Positions 34,823 to 45,648 of a stretch of DNA of 64,000 nt are shown here, in pieces. The DNA comes from Subdoligranulum variabile (GTDB lineage Bacteria; Bacillota; Clostridia; Oscillospirales; Ruminococcaceae), in the NCBI GenBank assembly GCA_003343905.1, contig QAKI01000043.1, forward strand, positions 18,569-82,568. Direction: 5' to 3'. The notes beneath the pieces are model-generated. The model was not told where the DNA came from. It ran no database searches and saw nothing but the letters and a program-made list of their open reading frames with translations. Position 1 is the first letter of the stretch. Each line of letters starts with the position of its first letter. A program made the position numbers and the translations under genes.

Positions 34823-35875
34823 TTATCCGGCGGGGCGGCCCGGCCAGCCGTCGGTGGCGGCGGTGGAGCCGTCGGGGTACATCCAAAGGGCCGAGAACCC
34901 TTCTTCCTGTTCCAGCAGGCGGCGGCCGTCCGCTTCCGGCAGGCAGAACAGCGCCGTCGAAAGCGCGTCCCCGGTGCCGCCGCGCGCGGGGGGCGGCAGC
35001 ACGGCCACGCTGCTGCAATACCGGGCCGGGTAGCCGGTAGTCAGGTCGATCAGGTGGGCGTAACGCTGCCCCTCGTACTCAAAATAACGCTGGTAATCGC
35101 CGCTGACCACCAGGCTGCACCCGGCGGGCAGCGCCAACGTTTGAATATAAGCCGGGTCGCTGCCCAGGGGATTCTCGATGCCCGCGGTCCAGGGGCCTTC
35201 GCCGTTGGCTTTCTCCCCAATGGCGCGCAGGTTGCCCCCGATGTTCAGCAGCGCGCTTTCCAGCCCGCGCGCCTCGGCGGCCTCGGCGGCCCGCTCCACG
35301 GCGTAGCCCTTGGCTACGGCGCCCACGTCCAGCGTCATGGCGGGGTCCGTGAAAAAGAGCGTCCGCGCGTCCGTATCCAGCCGCAGGGCGGCAGGGTCAC
35401 AGTGGGCGAGTGCCTGCTGGATGCGCGCGTCCTCCGGTGGGGCGGGGGCGTCGCTCTCCCGCGCGTCGTGCCACAGGTCCAGCACGGCCCCGGCGGCAAT
35501 GTTCACGGCGCTGCCGGTCACGGGCTGGACCTCGCCGGTGTACCACTGGAAAAAGTCGAACAGATCGTCCTCCAGCGGCACCGGGGCTTCGGCGGCGTGG
35601 GCGTTTACATCGCACAGATTCGTCGTGCCGTCGTAACTGTGGTAAATATCGAACAACTGGTGGTAGTGCAGCAGGTCGGCGTGCAGGGCGTCCATCTGGG
35701 CGTCCCATTCCTCCTGGCTGCGGGCGTAGCCCCGCACCATCGAAACGGTGTCGAACAGGTCGAACCAGGTGGTGGTGTACTGCGTCTGCCTGGTAAGGGC
35801 GTGCCAGAACAGCGCCCCGCCCAGCGCCAGCGCCACCGCTGCGCCCAGCGCGGCCCGGCGGACGGCGGGCTTCAC
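34823..35875 (-). CDS. apbE: FAD:protein FMN transferase (ApbE family)
   Basis: The 350-residue protein starts with a membrane segment (about 8-26) without a lipobox, so it is probably membrane-anchored and external. The ApbE domain has FDTVSMV, DVGAVAKGYAVERAAE (about 174-189), LLNIGGNLRAIG and the magnesium site GTGDALSTALFCLPE near 305. It links FMN to threonine in target flavoproteins such as RnfG/NqrC subunits, which are not in this window. The GTG start shares GTGA with the stop of the upstream gene. Confidence 0.92.
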   Translation of the reverse strand: MKPAVRRAALGAAVALALGGALFWHALTRQTQYTTTWFDLFDTVSMVRGYARSQEEWDAQMDALHADLLHYHQLFDIYHSYDGTTNLCDVNAHAAEAPVPLEDDLFDFFQWYTGEVQPVTGSAVNIAAGAVLDLWHDARESDAPAPPEDARIQQALAHCDPAALRLDTDARTLFFTDPAMTLDVGAVAKGYAVERAAEAAEARGLESALLNIGGNLRAIGEKANGEGPWTAGIENPLGSDPAYIQTLALPAGCSLVVSGDYQRYFEYEGQRYAHLIDLTTGYPARYCSSVAVLPPPARGGTGDALSTALFCLPEADGRRLLEQEEGFSALWMYPDGSTAATDGWPGRPAG

Positions 35876-36276
35876 GGGTTGCCCCCGCCCGCCGCGTCAT
35901 GTTCGCGGTTCAGTTCCAGCAGCAGTTGGGCCAGCGTCCAGCCCTTGCTGGTGGGGGTGACCATGGCCCGCAGGGGCAGGTCGGCGCCGCCGTCCTTCAC
36001 CATATCCAGGAACCGCCCCAGTTCGCCGTTCTGGTGGCTCAATCCGCTGACGATCATGGCCGGGCGGCCGGGCACGGCGATCAGCGGCGCGGCGGGGGGC
36101 AGGGGCTTGCCGGCGCACAGGTCGCCGACCACAGCGCCCAGCGCGCCGTTGTCCACCGGGCGCAGCGTGACCCCGCAGGCACGGGCGGCGCGTTCCATGG
36201 CGCTGTACCCGGCGCTGGAAGCGTCGAAGCCCCACAGCAGCGCGCAGCGGGGTTCATGGACGATATGGGCTTTCAT
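35872..36276 (-). CDS. DUF3783-like protein
   Basis: The 134-residue protein has an N-terminal alpha/beta part (WGFDASSAGYSAMERAARAC) and a C-terminal segment PLRAMVTPTSKGWTLAQLLLEL typical of DUF3783, a clostridial family of unknown function. The ATG at 36276 has GAGGT 7 bp upstream; an upstream ATG at 36312 lacks this. It is translationally coupled to apbE, so a link to flavin transfer is possible but not shown. Confidence 0.75.
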   Translation of the reverse strand: MKAHIVHEPRCALLWGFDASSAGYSAMERAARACGVTLRPVDNGALGAVVGDLCAGKPLPPAAPLIAVPGRPAMIVSGLSHQNGELGRFLDMVKDGGADLPLRAMVTPTSKGWTLAQLLLELNREHDAAGGGNP

Positions 36277-36303
36277 AGCAATACCTCGTTTCTGGCGTAA
36301 AAT

Positions 36304-36335
36304 AGCGCGCACCGTCGAAAAGGGCGGCGCGCGCT
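36304..36335. terminator. GC-rich hairpin between secA and the DUF3783 gene
   Basis: Arms AGCGCGC and GCGCGCT flank a loop, with a CTTTTGC exit on the plus strand and CTATTTTA on the minus strand. It is probably the secA terminator; the T-run is short. Confidence 0.5.
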
Positions 36336-36384
36336 TTTGCTTTGTGTTGTGCTTACGGGAAGGCTGCGGTGCCGGTGCGCCGGA

Positions 36385-39255
<2,871 letters not shown>

Positions 39256-39315
39256 AGGAAAACTCCGTATTCTCCGCTGCATTCAGCCACGGCATCTTGG
39301 TTTACACACTCTACT

Positions 39316-39359
39316 ATAATACACCCGCACAGGGGATGCTGTCAAACCTGTGCGGGTGT
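39316..39359 (-). promoter_or_regulatory. secA promoter inside a 12-bp perfect inverted repeat
   Basis: On the minus strand TTGACA (39340-39345) and TATTAT (39316-39321) are 18 bp apart. The repeat arms ACACCCGCACAG (39321-39332) and CTGTGCGGGTGT (39348-39359) enclose the -35 and part of the spacer. On the plus strand the hairpin ends in TTTTT, so the same DNA may also act as a terminator. Confidence 0.65.
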
Positions 39360-39386
39360 TTTTCAAAATTATTTTGATTATTTTGC

Positions 39387-40301
39387 CTATTCGGCCGGGA
39401 CGGCGCGGCGCGTGGGCATGCTCAGCAGCGCCAGCATCACAAAGATGCAGCAAAAGCCCAGGGCGTCCCACAAGGTAAAGGGGAACCCCAGCACCAGCGT
39501 GCTGAGGATGGCGGCCGTGACCGGCTCGGCAAAGCTGTACAGGCTGGCGCGCTGCGGGCCGATCAGCACCACGCCGGACATATACAGGCTGAAAGCCAGC
39601 ACGTTGCCCACCACGACCACCACGGCGATGCCCAGCAGCCCCATGGCGCTGGGGCGGTAGCCCATGTTCCAGGGGCGGAACAGCAGGCTGAACGCCACCC
39701 CGCCCAGCAGGAAGGCCCAGCCCTGCAGCATGGGGGTGGGGTACTGCGCCTGCAGGCGCTTGGGCCACATGGTGTAGATCACTACGGTACCGGCGCAGAT
39801 CACGCCGGTGAACAGCGCAAGGGGACGGATGGCAAGGCTGGTCAGGCTGCCGTGGGTAGTCAGCAGAAAAACGCCCGCCAGCGCCAGCAGGATGCTGCAC
39901 AGTTCAAACGGCCGGGGCGCGCGGTGCTGCCGCAGGCAGAGCACCAGCAGGATCAGCATGGGGGAAAGGTTTTGCAGGATCGTGGCGATGCCTGCGGTGG
40001 ATAGCTGGATCGTCAGGAAGTACAAAAACTGGCAGCAACTCACGCCCGCCAGCCCGTAGATCAGCAGGTCGATGGCGTTGCGGGGGTCGGCCTTGAAATT
40101 CCACGGGGCAAAGAGCTGGCGGCGGTCCTTGAAAAAGTAGTAGCCGCACAGCAGCAGCCCCGCCAGCAGCAGGCGGATGGGCACCAGCCAGGCGGAGTCC
40201 ATCTGTTCGCGGGTGAACAGGTACTGCCCCATACAGCCGGAGATCCCCCAGCAGGCCGCGCCGCCCATCGTCAGGCAGGCGCCTTTTACACGGTCAGGCA
40301 T
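39387..40301 (-). CDS. EamA/DMT-family transporter
   Basis: The 304-residue protein has about ten membrane spans in two EamA repeats; the second begins near residue 150. PTPMLQGWAFLLGG and ASLYSFAEPVTAAILSTLVLG are typical of drug/metabolite transporters. The substrate is unknown. The ATG at 40301 has GGAGG 12 bp upstream; an ATG at 40313 lies directly on that site. It overlaps the end of the HAD gene by 8 bp and so is in the preQ1-controlled operon, which makes export or import of a queuosine-related compound an open possibility. Confidence 0.88.
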   Translation of the reverse strand: MPDRVKGACLTMGGAACWGISGCMGQYLFTREQMDSAWLVPIRLLLAGLLLCGYYFFKDRRQLFAPWNFKADPRNAIDLLIYGLAGVSCCQFLYFLTIQLSTAGIATILQNLSPMLILLVLCLRQHRAPRPFELCSILLALAGVFLLTTHGSLTSLAIRPLALFTGVICAGTVVIYTMWPKRLQAQYPTPMLQGWAFLLGGVAFSLLFRPWNMGYRPSAMGLLGIAVVVVVGNVLAFSLYMSGVVLIGPQRASLYSFAEPVTAAILSTLVLGFPFTLWDALGFCCIFVMLALLSMPTRRAVPAE

Positions 40302-40956
40302 CGTTTTTCTCATCCTCCAGGATCATTTGTACGGCTTGCCGCAGACCGGCGGCCACGGGGGCCCCGGCGCGGCGCAGCACTTCCGGCGGCTGGTGGCCGC
40401 CGCTTTGCAGCACGCAGCGCACGCCCAGCGCCCGCGCCACCTCACAGTCGTGGGTCGTGTCCCCGATCATGACGGCGCGGCGCGGGTCAAAGCCCGCCCG
40501 CTGCAAATATTGCAGGCCCAGTTCCACCTTGCTTTTGGCATAGATGTCGCCCAGGCCCAGCAGTTCGTCAAAGTACCCGTCCACGCCCCGCTGTTCTGCC
40601 TGGGTGCGCAGCGTGCCAACGGGACTGGCGGAAAGGATCACCTGCCGCAGCCCGGCGGCTGCAAAGGCGTCCAGCGCCTCCCGCGCGCCATCCAGCAGCG
40701 GGCAGGCGGCGCTGGCGGGGATGTAATCGTCCATGAAGCAGCGGGCCAGTTTGTCAAAACTGTGGCGGGAAAAATCAAACCCGGCGCGGGCGTAATAGTC
40801 CTGCACCGGGAAACCAAAAATCGCCCGGTACTGTTCGCGGGTGTACCGCTGCGGGTAGCCGAACCGCGCCAGCAGACGGTTGAGCGCGTCCACGCACAGT
40901 TCGACATCGTCCAGCAGGGTACCGTTCCAGTCCCACAAAATCAGTTCCGGGCGCAT
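40294..40956 (-). CDS. HAD-family hydrolase
   Basis: The 220-residue protein has the HAD fold with motif I LWDWNGTLLDD (about 7-17), motif II ILSASP (about 106-111), and motif IV MIGDTTHDCEVA (about 160-171). Motif I carries asparagine where phosphatases usually have the second aspartate, a variant seen in a subset of HAD proteins. It is probably a phosphoglycolate-phosphatase-like enzyme acting on a small phosphate ester. It sits 20 bp after queT and shares its preQ1-III control. Confidence 0.9.
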   Translation of the reverse strand: MRPELILWDWNGTLLDDVELCVDALNRLLARFGYPQRYTREQYRAIFGFPVQDYYARAGFDFSRHSFDKLARCFMDDYIPASAACPLLDGAREALDAFAAAGLRQVILSASPVGTLRTQAEQRGVDGYFDELLGLGDIYAKSKVELGLQYLQRAGFDPRRAVMIGDTTHDCEVARALGVRCVLQSGGHQPPEVLRRAGAPVAAGLRQAVQMILEDEKNDA

Positions 40957-40975
40957 AGGATTACCTCGTTATCGT

Positions 40976-41584
40976 TTACTTTTGGGTGAAGATCCGCCGA
41001 AGCGCGGCGTTGGATTCGATCAGCCGGACCAGCGCCACACCCAGCACCGTGCAGCTGATGATCTCCCCGATGCCCACGCTGATGCCGTTGGTCAGGCACA
41101 GCAGCCAGACCGGGGCGCTCATGGCGGTAAAGTCGGTGAAGAATACCGTGATCTCGATGCCCACGATGACGGCGTTAAAAAGCACCGGCGGCAGCGAAGC
41201 CGGGATCGCCAGCCCCTTGATGCGCACATTGCGCAGCCGGTAGGTGACCAGACAGGCCAGCAGGGTCGCCAGCGTGCCGAAGATCACGTCCAGGATCGTG
41301 GAACCGAACAGGTTGGCCAGGAAGCAGCCCAGCGTCACGCCCACGATGTACTCCGCCCCAAAGACGGGCAGCAGGCAGAGGGCTTCGGCCACGCGCACCT
41401 GCACGGCGCCGTAGCTGAAAGGCGCCAGCACCAGGCACAGCACCACATAGACGGCCGCGATCGCGGCGCAGCGCACCAGCCCCTGCACGGGGGCGCGCCC
41501 GCTGCCCTGCGGGAGCAGGCGCAGCGCCAAAAAAGCGACGGCGACGGCCGCCAGGGCCGCAACGAACACAGTAACAGAAAACAT
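40976..41584 (-). CDS. queT: queuosine precursor transporter QueT
   Basis: The 202-residue protein has five or six membrane spans and the QueT features YGAVQVRVAEALCLLP (about 58-73) and FGSTILDVIFGTLATLLA (about 92-109). QueT is the membrane subunit of an ECF-type importer for queuosine precursors such as preQ1. The preQ1-III riboswitch ends 7 bp before the ATG, and its last bases form the GGAG ribosome site. Confidence 0.95.
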   Translation of the reverse strand: MFSVTVFVAALAAVAVAFLALRLLPQGSGRAPVQGLVRCAAIAAVYVVLCLVLAPFSYGAVQVRVAEALCLLPVFGAEYIVGVTLGCFLANLFGSTILDVIFGTLATLLACLVTYRLRNVRIKGLAIPASLPPVLFNAVIVGIEITVFFTDFTAMSAPVWLLCLTNGISVGIGEIISCTVLGVALVRLIESNAALRRIFTQK

Positions 41585-41590
41585 ACAATA

Positions 41591-41692
41591 CTCCGGCGGG
41601 ATAGATTTTGACCGCGCGCGGGACCGCCAGCCCCACGCCGGTTTGTCGCCGTGCCGGGCACGGCGGAGCCTAAAATCCTAAGTTGCTCAACA
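41591..41692 (-). promoter_or_regulatory. preQ1-III riboswitch
   Basis: On the minus strand the leader begins TTGAGCAACTTAGGATTTTA, then GGCTCC, a variable hairpin, GGGCTGGCGGTCCC, GGTCAAAAT and a final CCGCCGGAG. These blocks match, in order, the conserved aptamer of the preQ1-III class as I recall it from the solved Faecalibacterium RNA. The GGAG at the 3' end is the queT ribosome site, so ligand binding should hide it and lower translation of queT and the genes after it. Confidence 0.95.
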
Positions 41693-41699
41693 AGGGGCT

Positions 41700-41728
41700 A
41701 TTATAACAAAGGAAGCGTATCTTTGCAA
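41700..41728 (-). promoter_or_regulatory. promoter of the queT transcript
   Basis: On the minus strand TTGCAA (41723-41728) and TATAAT (41700-41705) are separated by 17 bp, so the RNA would start right at the riboswitch. Confidence 0.88.
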
Positions 41729-41738
41729 GGGGGCGGGG

Positions 41739-41767
41739 TTGACTTTCTGCTCCAAAGCGTTTATAAT
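41739..41767 (+). promoter_or_regulatory. promoter of tRNA-Leu
   Basis: TTGACT (41739-41744) and TATAAT (41762-41767) are separated by 17 bp, and the tRNA begins 14 bp downstream of the -10. It lies back to back with the queT promoter. Confidence 0.88.
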
Positions 41768-41780
41768 AGCAACGTCCCTT

Positions 41781-41864
41781 GCCGGTGTGTTGGAATTGGC
41801 AGACGAGACGGACTCAAAATCCGTTGGTGGTGACACCGTGTGGGTTCGACCCCCACCACCGGCA
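41781..41864 (+). tRNA. tRNA-Leu (anticodon CAA)
   Basis: The 84-base tRNA has acceptor arms GCCGGTG and CACCGGC, a D-arm with TTGGCAGAC, an anticodon stem ACGGA/TCCGT around loop CTCAAAA (anticodon CAA, reads UUG), a long variable arm (GTTGGTGGTGACACC region) and the T-loop GGTTCGACC. The long variable arm is typical of tRNA-Leu. The 3' CCA is not encoded (the bases after the discriminator A are CTA), so it is added by CCA transferase. Confidence 0.96.
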
Positions 41865-41870
41865 CTAGAA

Positions 41871-41911
41871 AAGAAGCGAAAGAACGTTGACGTTCTTTCG
41901 CTTCTTTTTTT
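41871..41911 (+). terminator. intrinsic terminator after tRNA-Leu
   Basis: A 16-bp perfect stem (AAGAAGCGAAAGAACG and its complement) with a TTGA loop is followed by a run of T. Confidence 0.95.
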
Positions 41912-42199
41912 GTTTGCGGGCTTAGAAAAGCCCCGCGGAGCGTGATTGTGGTATACAGGACGCTGGGAGAGAAAGATGGTCCCTGTGTGTACAGGAACAG
42001 AAACGGAGGGATGGTGTGGCGACCGTGCGGATGGTGACAACGTAAAAAATGCGGCTCTTGAATTGTAAGATTTGCACAAAAAAGCTGCCCGATTTCTTTA
42101 ATGTGTTTACAAATAGCAAAAACTGTGCTACATTGAAGCCGATTCGTCGCAAGTTGCAGCAAGAAAGCCGCAGCAGATTATAAAAAATGAGGTGACCCT
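41912..42199 (+). other. gap with promoter for the PHP gene
   Basis: This stretch is more AT-rich than the rest of the window. A TTTACA (42106-42111) and TACATT (42129-42134) with 17-bp spacing could be the promoter of the gene at 42200, which has a GAGGTGA site. I see no gene, attachment-site repeat or integrase remnant in it. Confidence 0.55.
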
Positions 42200-43726
42200 A
42201 TGTCGTATGAACATTTGTGGGCCGATATGCACGCAAATCCGCACCACAATCAGGTTGATCAGTTGGAACAGTGGTATCAGCATGCCAAGCAGGTCATGGA
42301 CTTCTGGCCGATTGCCTATTATCCGTTTGCTATTCGCCGTACCCCCACAGGTGCAGAGTTGGAGGATCTGATCCCGGAAACGGACCTGCGCGCCGACTGG
42401 GAAGCCGTGCTGGCGTTGGCCCGCCATGCAGAAGCGGAAGGCTGGCCGTTGTTCCCTGGGTATGAGTGGCAGGGAAATGGCAGTGACGGCGACCATAATG
42501 TGTTTTTCCCCACTACGTCAGCACAGATGATCCACCCCATGACGTATGAAGAATTGCGGGACGCGCTTAAGCCGTCCGGGGCCATCGGTATTCCCCATCA
42601 TGTGGCATATCAGCCGGGAAGCCGCGGCAAGAACTGGGCGACCCATGACCCGGAATTTTCGCCTTTTGCCGAAATATATTCCAGCCATGGCTGCAGCGAA
42701 AATGATGACGGTCCTATCGGAATGGAGCGGCACGAGCACATGGGACCCCGCACCAGTGTGACCTGCTATGAGGCGGCGCTGGATCAGGGAATTGAAGTGG
42801 GATGCATCGCGTCCGGCGATAACCACGCGGTCCCTGGGGAATGCGACCACGGCATGATGTGCGTACTGGCGGCCAGCCGCAGCCGCGAGGACATCTGGCA
42901 GGGGCTGCGGGCGCGCCGGGTATACGGCGTAAGCCGCAGCCGTATGACGATCAATGCCACGTTGGGCGGTGCCGATATCGGCGGCCGGGTGGCACCGGGA
43001 CCGGCAAAACTGGTTCTGGATCTGACAGCGGCCAATGCTATCGACCGCGTGGAACTGCTTAAGGATAATATTTTGGACACGATGCTGGTACATTCCGGCA
43101 CTTGGGAGCGCGCGCCGCTGCCTGAACGCTTTGCCTTCAAATTCGAGGTGGAATTTGGCTGGGGACCGGAAACGAGTATCTTCCCGGATGCAGCGAAAAA
43201 GCTGTGGCAGGGGCGTCTGGATGTGCCGGGCCGTATTTTGAGTGTAGAAAAACTCTGGAACACCTTCGGCCAGCAGATCATCGATCAGCAGGATCGCAGC
43301 TGCGAATTCCAGTTGACCACCCATCGCGGGACCGAAAGCGGAAAATGGATGGGTCCCAGCCAGGTCCGCCGTGAAAGCCTGATCTTTGAGGTGGAAGGAA
43401 GCATAGACGATGTGCTGAAACTGACGGTAGATGGGGAAGTGTATGAACTGCCTGTGCGGCAGATCCTGCAGGGAACCCGCATCTATGCACAGTACAGCCA
43501 GAGTGAACAGCACATTACCGAAAAGTTCGGTCCCACGCCGCATTACCGCGACGATCTCATTTGGCATTGTGCATTCAAGTTCCGGGTGCGCCGTGGCGTA
43601 CCGGCTTCTGCCTACACGCTGCATCACACGCAGCTCCTTGATTTGGAGCAGGGGAGCCAATACCGCCTGCGCGTTTGGCTCAAAAACGGGGATGCTGCCT
43701 GGGTCAGCCCGTTTTTCTGCCGGTAA
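42200..43726 (+). CDS. PHP-fold (DUF3604-like) metal-dependent protein
   Basis: The 508-residue protein has PHP-type metal motifs in order: WADMHANPHHNQ (about 8-19), FPGYEWQG (about 88-95), IPHHVAY (about 132-138), EIYSSHGCSE (about 155-164) and ASGDNHAVPGECDHG (about 199-213). These match the histidine/aspartate ligands of PHP hydrolases and DUF3604. The second half (about 250-508) looks beta-rich and is of unknown role. Codon use is less GC-biased than in its neighbours. It is flanked by its own promoter and terminator. The substrate is unknown. Confidence 0.8.
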   Translation: MSYEHLWADMHANPHHNQVDQLEQWYQHAKQVMDFWPIAYYPFAIRRTPTGAELEDLIPETDLRADWEAVLALARHAEAEGWPLFPGYEWQGNGSDGDHNVFFPTTSAQMIHPMTYEELRDALKPSGAIGIPHHVAYQPGSRGKNWATHDPEFSPFAEIYSSHGCSENDDGPIGMERHEHMGPRTSVTCYEAALDQGIEVGCIASGDNHAVPGECDHGMMCVLAASRSREDIWQGLRARRVYGVSRSRMTINATLGGADIGGRVAPGPAKLVLDLTAANAIDRVELLKDNILDTMLVHSGTWERAPLPERFAFKFEVEFGWGPETSIFPDAAKKLWQGRLDVPGRILSVEKLWNTFGQQIIDQQDRSCEFQLTTHRGTESGKWMGPSQVRRESLIFEVEGSIDDVLKLTVDGEVYELPVRQILQGTRIYAQYSQSEQHITEKFGPTPHYRDDLIWHCAFKFRVRRGVPASAYTLHHTQLLDLEQGSQYRLRVWLKNGDAAWVSPFFCR

Positions 43727-43783
43727 GGAAAACCGTCCGGAATAGCCTGTAAAAAAGGCTGCTGTTGGCAAAGGCGGCCTGAT

Positions 43784-43816
43784 AAAGCGGCGGAATGTAT
43801 GTTCTGCCGCTTTTTT
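43784..43816 (+). terminator. intrinsic terminator after the PHP gene
   Basis: The arms AAAGCGGC.GAA and TTC.GCCGCTTT around a short loop are followed by six T. Confidence 0.85.
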
Positions 43817-43921
43817 GCTTCTTTTTCAAGAAAAAGCGGGCAATGGGCGGGCGTTTTGCTTAGGAAATCATATGGCTTTTTGTGCAGAATCAATAAAAAG
43901 CAGGGGGATAAAAGTTCCCCC

Positions 43922-43950
43922 TTTTACAAAGTGCCGGATTCCATTATACT
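43922..43950 (+). promoter_or_regulatory. promoter of the ABC transporter operon
   Basis: TTTTAC (43922-43927) and TATACT (43945-43950) are separated by 17 bp, about 80 bp before the permease start. The rest of 43727-44032 shows only the terminator noted separately. Confidence 0.65.
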
Positions 43951-44032
43951 GGATACAACAAAACGAGGTATCCAAACAGGATCGCGCCGCGGTGGTGCGG
44001 TCCCCACAAAGCAAAGAAGGCAGGGTGATTCC

Positions 44033-44818
44033 GTGAACAAAAAGTCAGGCAGTCTGGCAGCCCGGATCCCGTCGAGGGTCTGGCTGCTGATCTCACTGGT
44101 CGCGGCGCTGATCGTCTGGACGATCCTTTCGATCATGCCATTGACCGCAAGAAGTTTCCCCAATTTGATCGTCACCATCCAGCAGATCGGCGTCATGTAC
44201 GAGCGTGGCGTGCTGTTGACCGATATTGGCAGCAGCTTGATCTCGGTTCTGGCCGGCTATGTGCTGGGCTTCGTCATCGCATTGCCGGTGGCAATCCTGA
44301 TGGCATGGTATCTGCCGGTGCGCAACATTTTGCGCCCCTGGATCATGTTCATCCGCAACATTCCCCCTCTGGCGTATGTGCCGCTGATCGTTCTGTCCGC
44401 CGGCGTTGGCCGCCGTCCCCAGATCATCACGATCACGATCGCCACGTTCCTCATCATGTGCATCACCATTTATCAGGGCGTTGTCAACATTGACGACACG
44501 CTGATCCGCGCGGCAAAGGTTCTGGGCGCTAAAGACAAGGATATCTTCATCCGGGTCATCGCCCCGGCCAGCCTGCCCTTCATCATGACGGCGATCCGGC
44601 TGGGCGCTTCCACCGCCCTGACCACCCTGATCGCCGCCGAATCCACCGGCGCTATGGCAGGTCTTGGCATGCGTATCGGCGTGTTGAACAGCAACTTCGA
44701 CACCGATCCCATGCTGCTGTACATTATCATTATCGGCGTTATTGGCCTGATCGTTGAGAAAGTGATCGACTTTGCAGAAAGGAAGCTGACAGGATGGCAG
44801 GAGAAGAGAGAAGCGTAA
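44033..44818 (+). CDS. ABC transporter permease (SsuC/TauC/ThiX type)
   Basis: The 261-residue protein has about six membrane spans and the BPD_transp_1 EAA-like loop KVLGAKDKDIFIRVIAPASLPFI (in two parts, about 162-184). It belongs to the sulfonate/taurine/nitrate/thiamine-precursor permease family. The start is a GTG at 44033; the longer upstream reading frame crosses the promoter. It overlaps the ATPase start by 25 bp. Confidence 0.9.
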   Translation: MNKKSGSLAARIPSRVWLLISLVAALIVWTILSIMPLTARSFPNLIVTIQQIGVMYERGVLLTDIGSSLISVLAGYVLGFVIALPVAILMAWYLPVRNILRPWIMFIRNIPPLAYVPLIVLSAGVGRRPQIITITIATFLIMCITIYQGVVNIDDTLIRAAKVLGAKDKDIFIRVIAPASLPFIMTAIRLGASTALTTLIAAESTGAMAGLGMRIGVLNSNFDTDPMLLYIIIIGVIGLIVEKVIDFAERKLTGWQEKREA

Positions 44819-45585
44819 AGGTCAAGATCGACAACGTCAAGATGGTCTTTAATACCCGCAAGGGGGAAATGACCGCTCTGAACGGCGTCAATCTCGACAT
44901 TCACGAAAATGAATTTATCACCGTCGTGGGCCCTTCCGGCTGCGGTAAGTCCACGCTGCTTAACATCATCGCCGGGTTGCTCACCCCCTCTTCCGGCGAG
45001 GTGCTGGTCAATGGCAAGAAGGTCGAAGGTGTTGGCCGGGAACGCGGCGTCGTGTTCCAGCAGTACGCGCTGTTCCCCTGGCTGACCGTCCAGAAGAATG
45101 TCTGCTTCGCGCTGGAGATGCGCGGCATCAAGGGCGCGGAAGCAGAAGCGCAGGCCATGAAGTACCTGCAGATGGTCGATCTGGAAAAATTCGCCGATCA
45201 TTACCCGAAGGAACTTTCCGGCGGTATGAAACAGCGTGTGGCCATTGCCCGTGCCTACGCCGCCGAGCCGGAGATCCTGCTGATGGATGAACCATTCGGT
45301 GCGTTGGACGCCCAGACCCGTGCCCAGCTGCAGACCGATCTGCTCAACACTTGGGAGAAAAAGAAGAAAACCTGCTTCTTCATCACCCACGACGTGGAGG
45401 AAGCAATCATCCTCGGCCAGCGCTGCGTTATCATGAGCGCCCGCCCCGGCCGCATCAAGAAGATTTTGGACATCGACATTCCGTACCCCCGCACGCAGGA
45501 GACCCGCATGAGCCCCCGCTTCAATGAACTGAAGAACGCAATCTGGGGCGAGGTTTATCAGGAATACCTGGAAGTGCGCAAATAA
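44794..45585 (+). CDS. ABC transporter ATP-binding protein (SsuB/TauB type)
   Basis: The 263-residue ATPase has Walker A GPSGCGKST (about 46-54), VFQQYALFPWLTVQKNV (Q-loop, about 87-103), signature LSGGMKQRVAIARA (about 139-152) and Walker B EILLMDEPFGALDA (about 159-172). It is a typical SsuB/TauB-like subunit and drives the permease upstream. Translation is coupled to the permease by the overlap. Confidence 0.93.
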   Translation: MAGEERSVKVKIDNVKMVFNTRKGEMTALNGVNLDIHENEFITVVGPSGCGKSTLLNIIAGLLTPSSGEVLVNGKKVEGVGRERGVVFQQYALFPWLTVQKNVCFALEMRGIKGAEAEAQAMKYLQMVDLEKFADHYPKELSGGMKQRVAIARAYAAEPEILLMDEPFGALDAQTRAQLQTDLLNTWEKKKKTCFFITHDVEEAIILGQRCVIMSARPGRIKKILDIDIPYPRTQETRMSPRFNELKNAIWGEVYQEYLEVRK

Positions 45586-45648
45586 TGGTCCCTACGGGCG
45601 CCTGACAGGCCCCGTCAAAGTTACATTATCTTATATGGAGGCAAACAC

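Noticed and set aside
41912..42199. Integration site or integrase remnant next to tRNA-Leu
   Set aside because: I looked for a repeat of the tRNA 3' end and for integrase-like frames and saw neither.
43727..44032. Thiamine (THI) riboswitch before the Thi5-like importer
   Set aside because: The conserved CUGAGA and later blocks of the TPP aptamer are not present; only a terminator and a promoter are visible.
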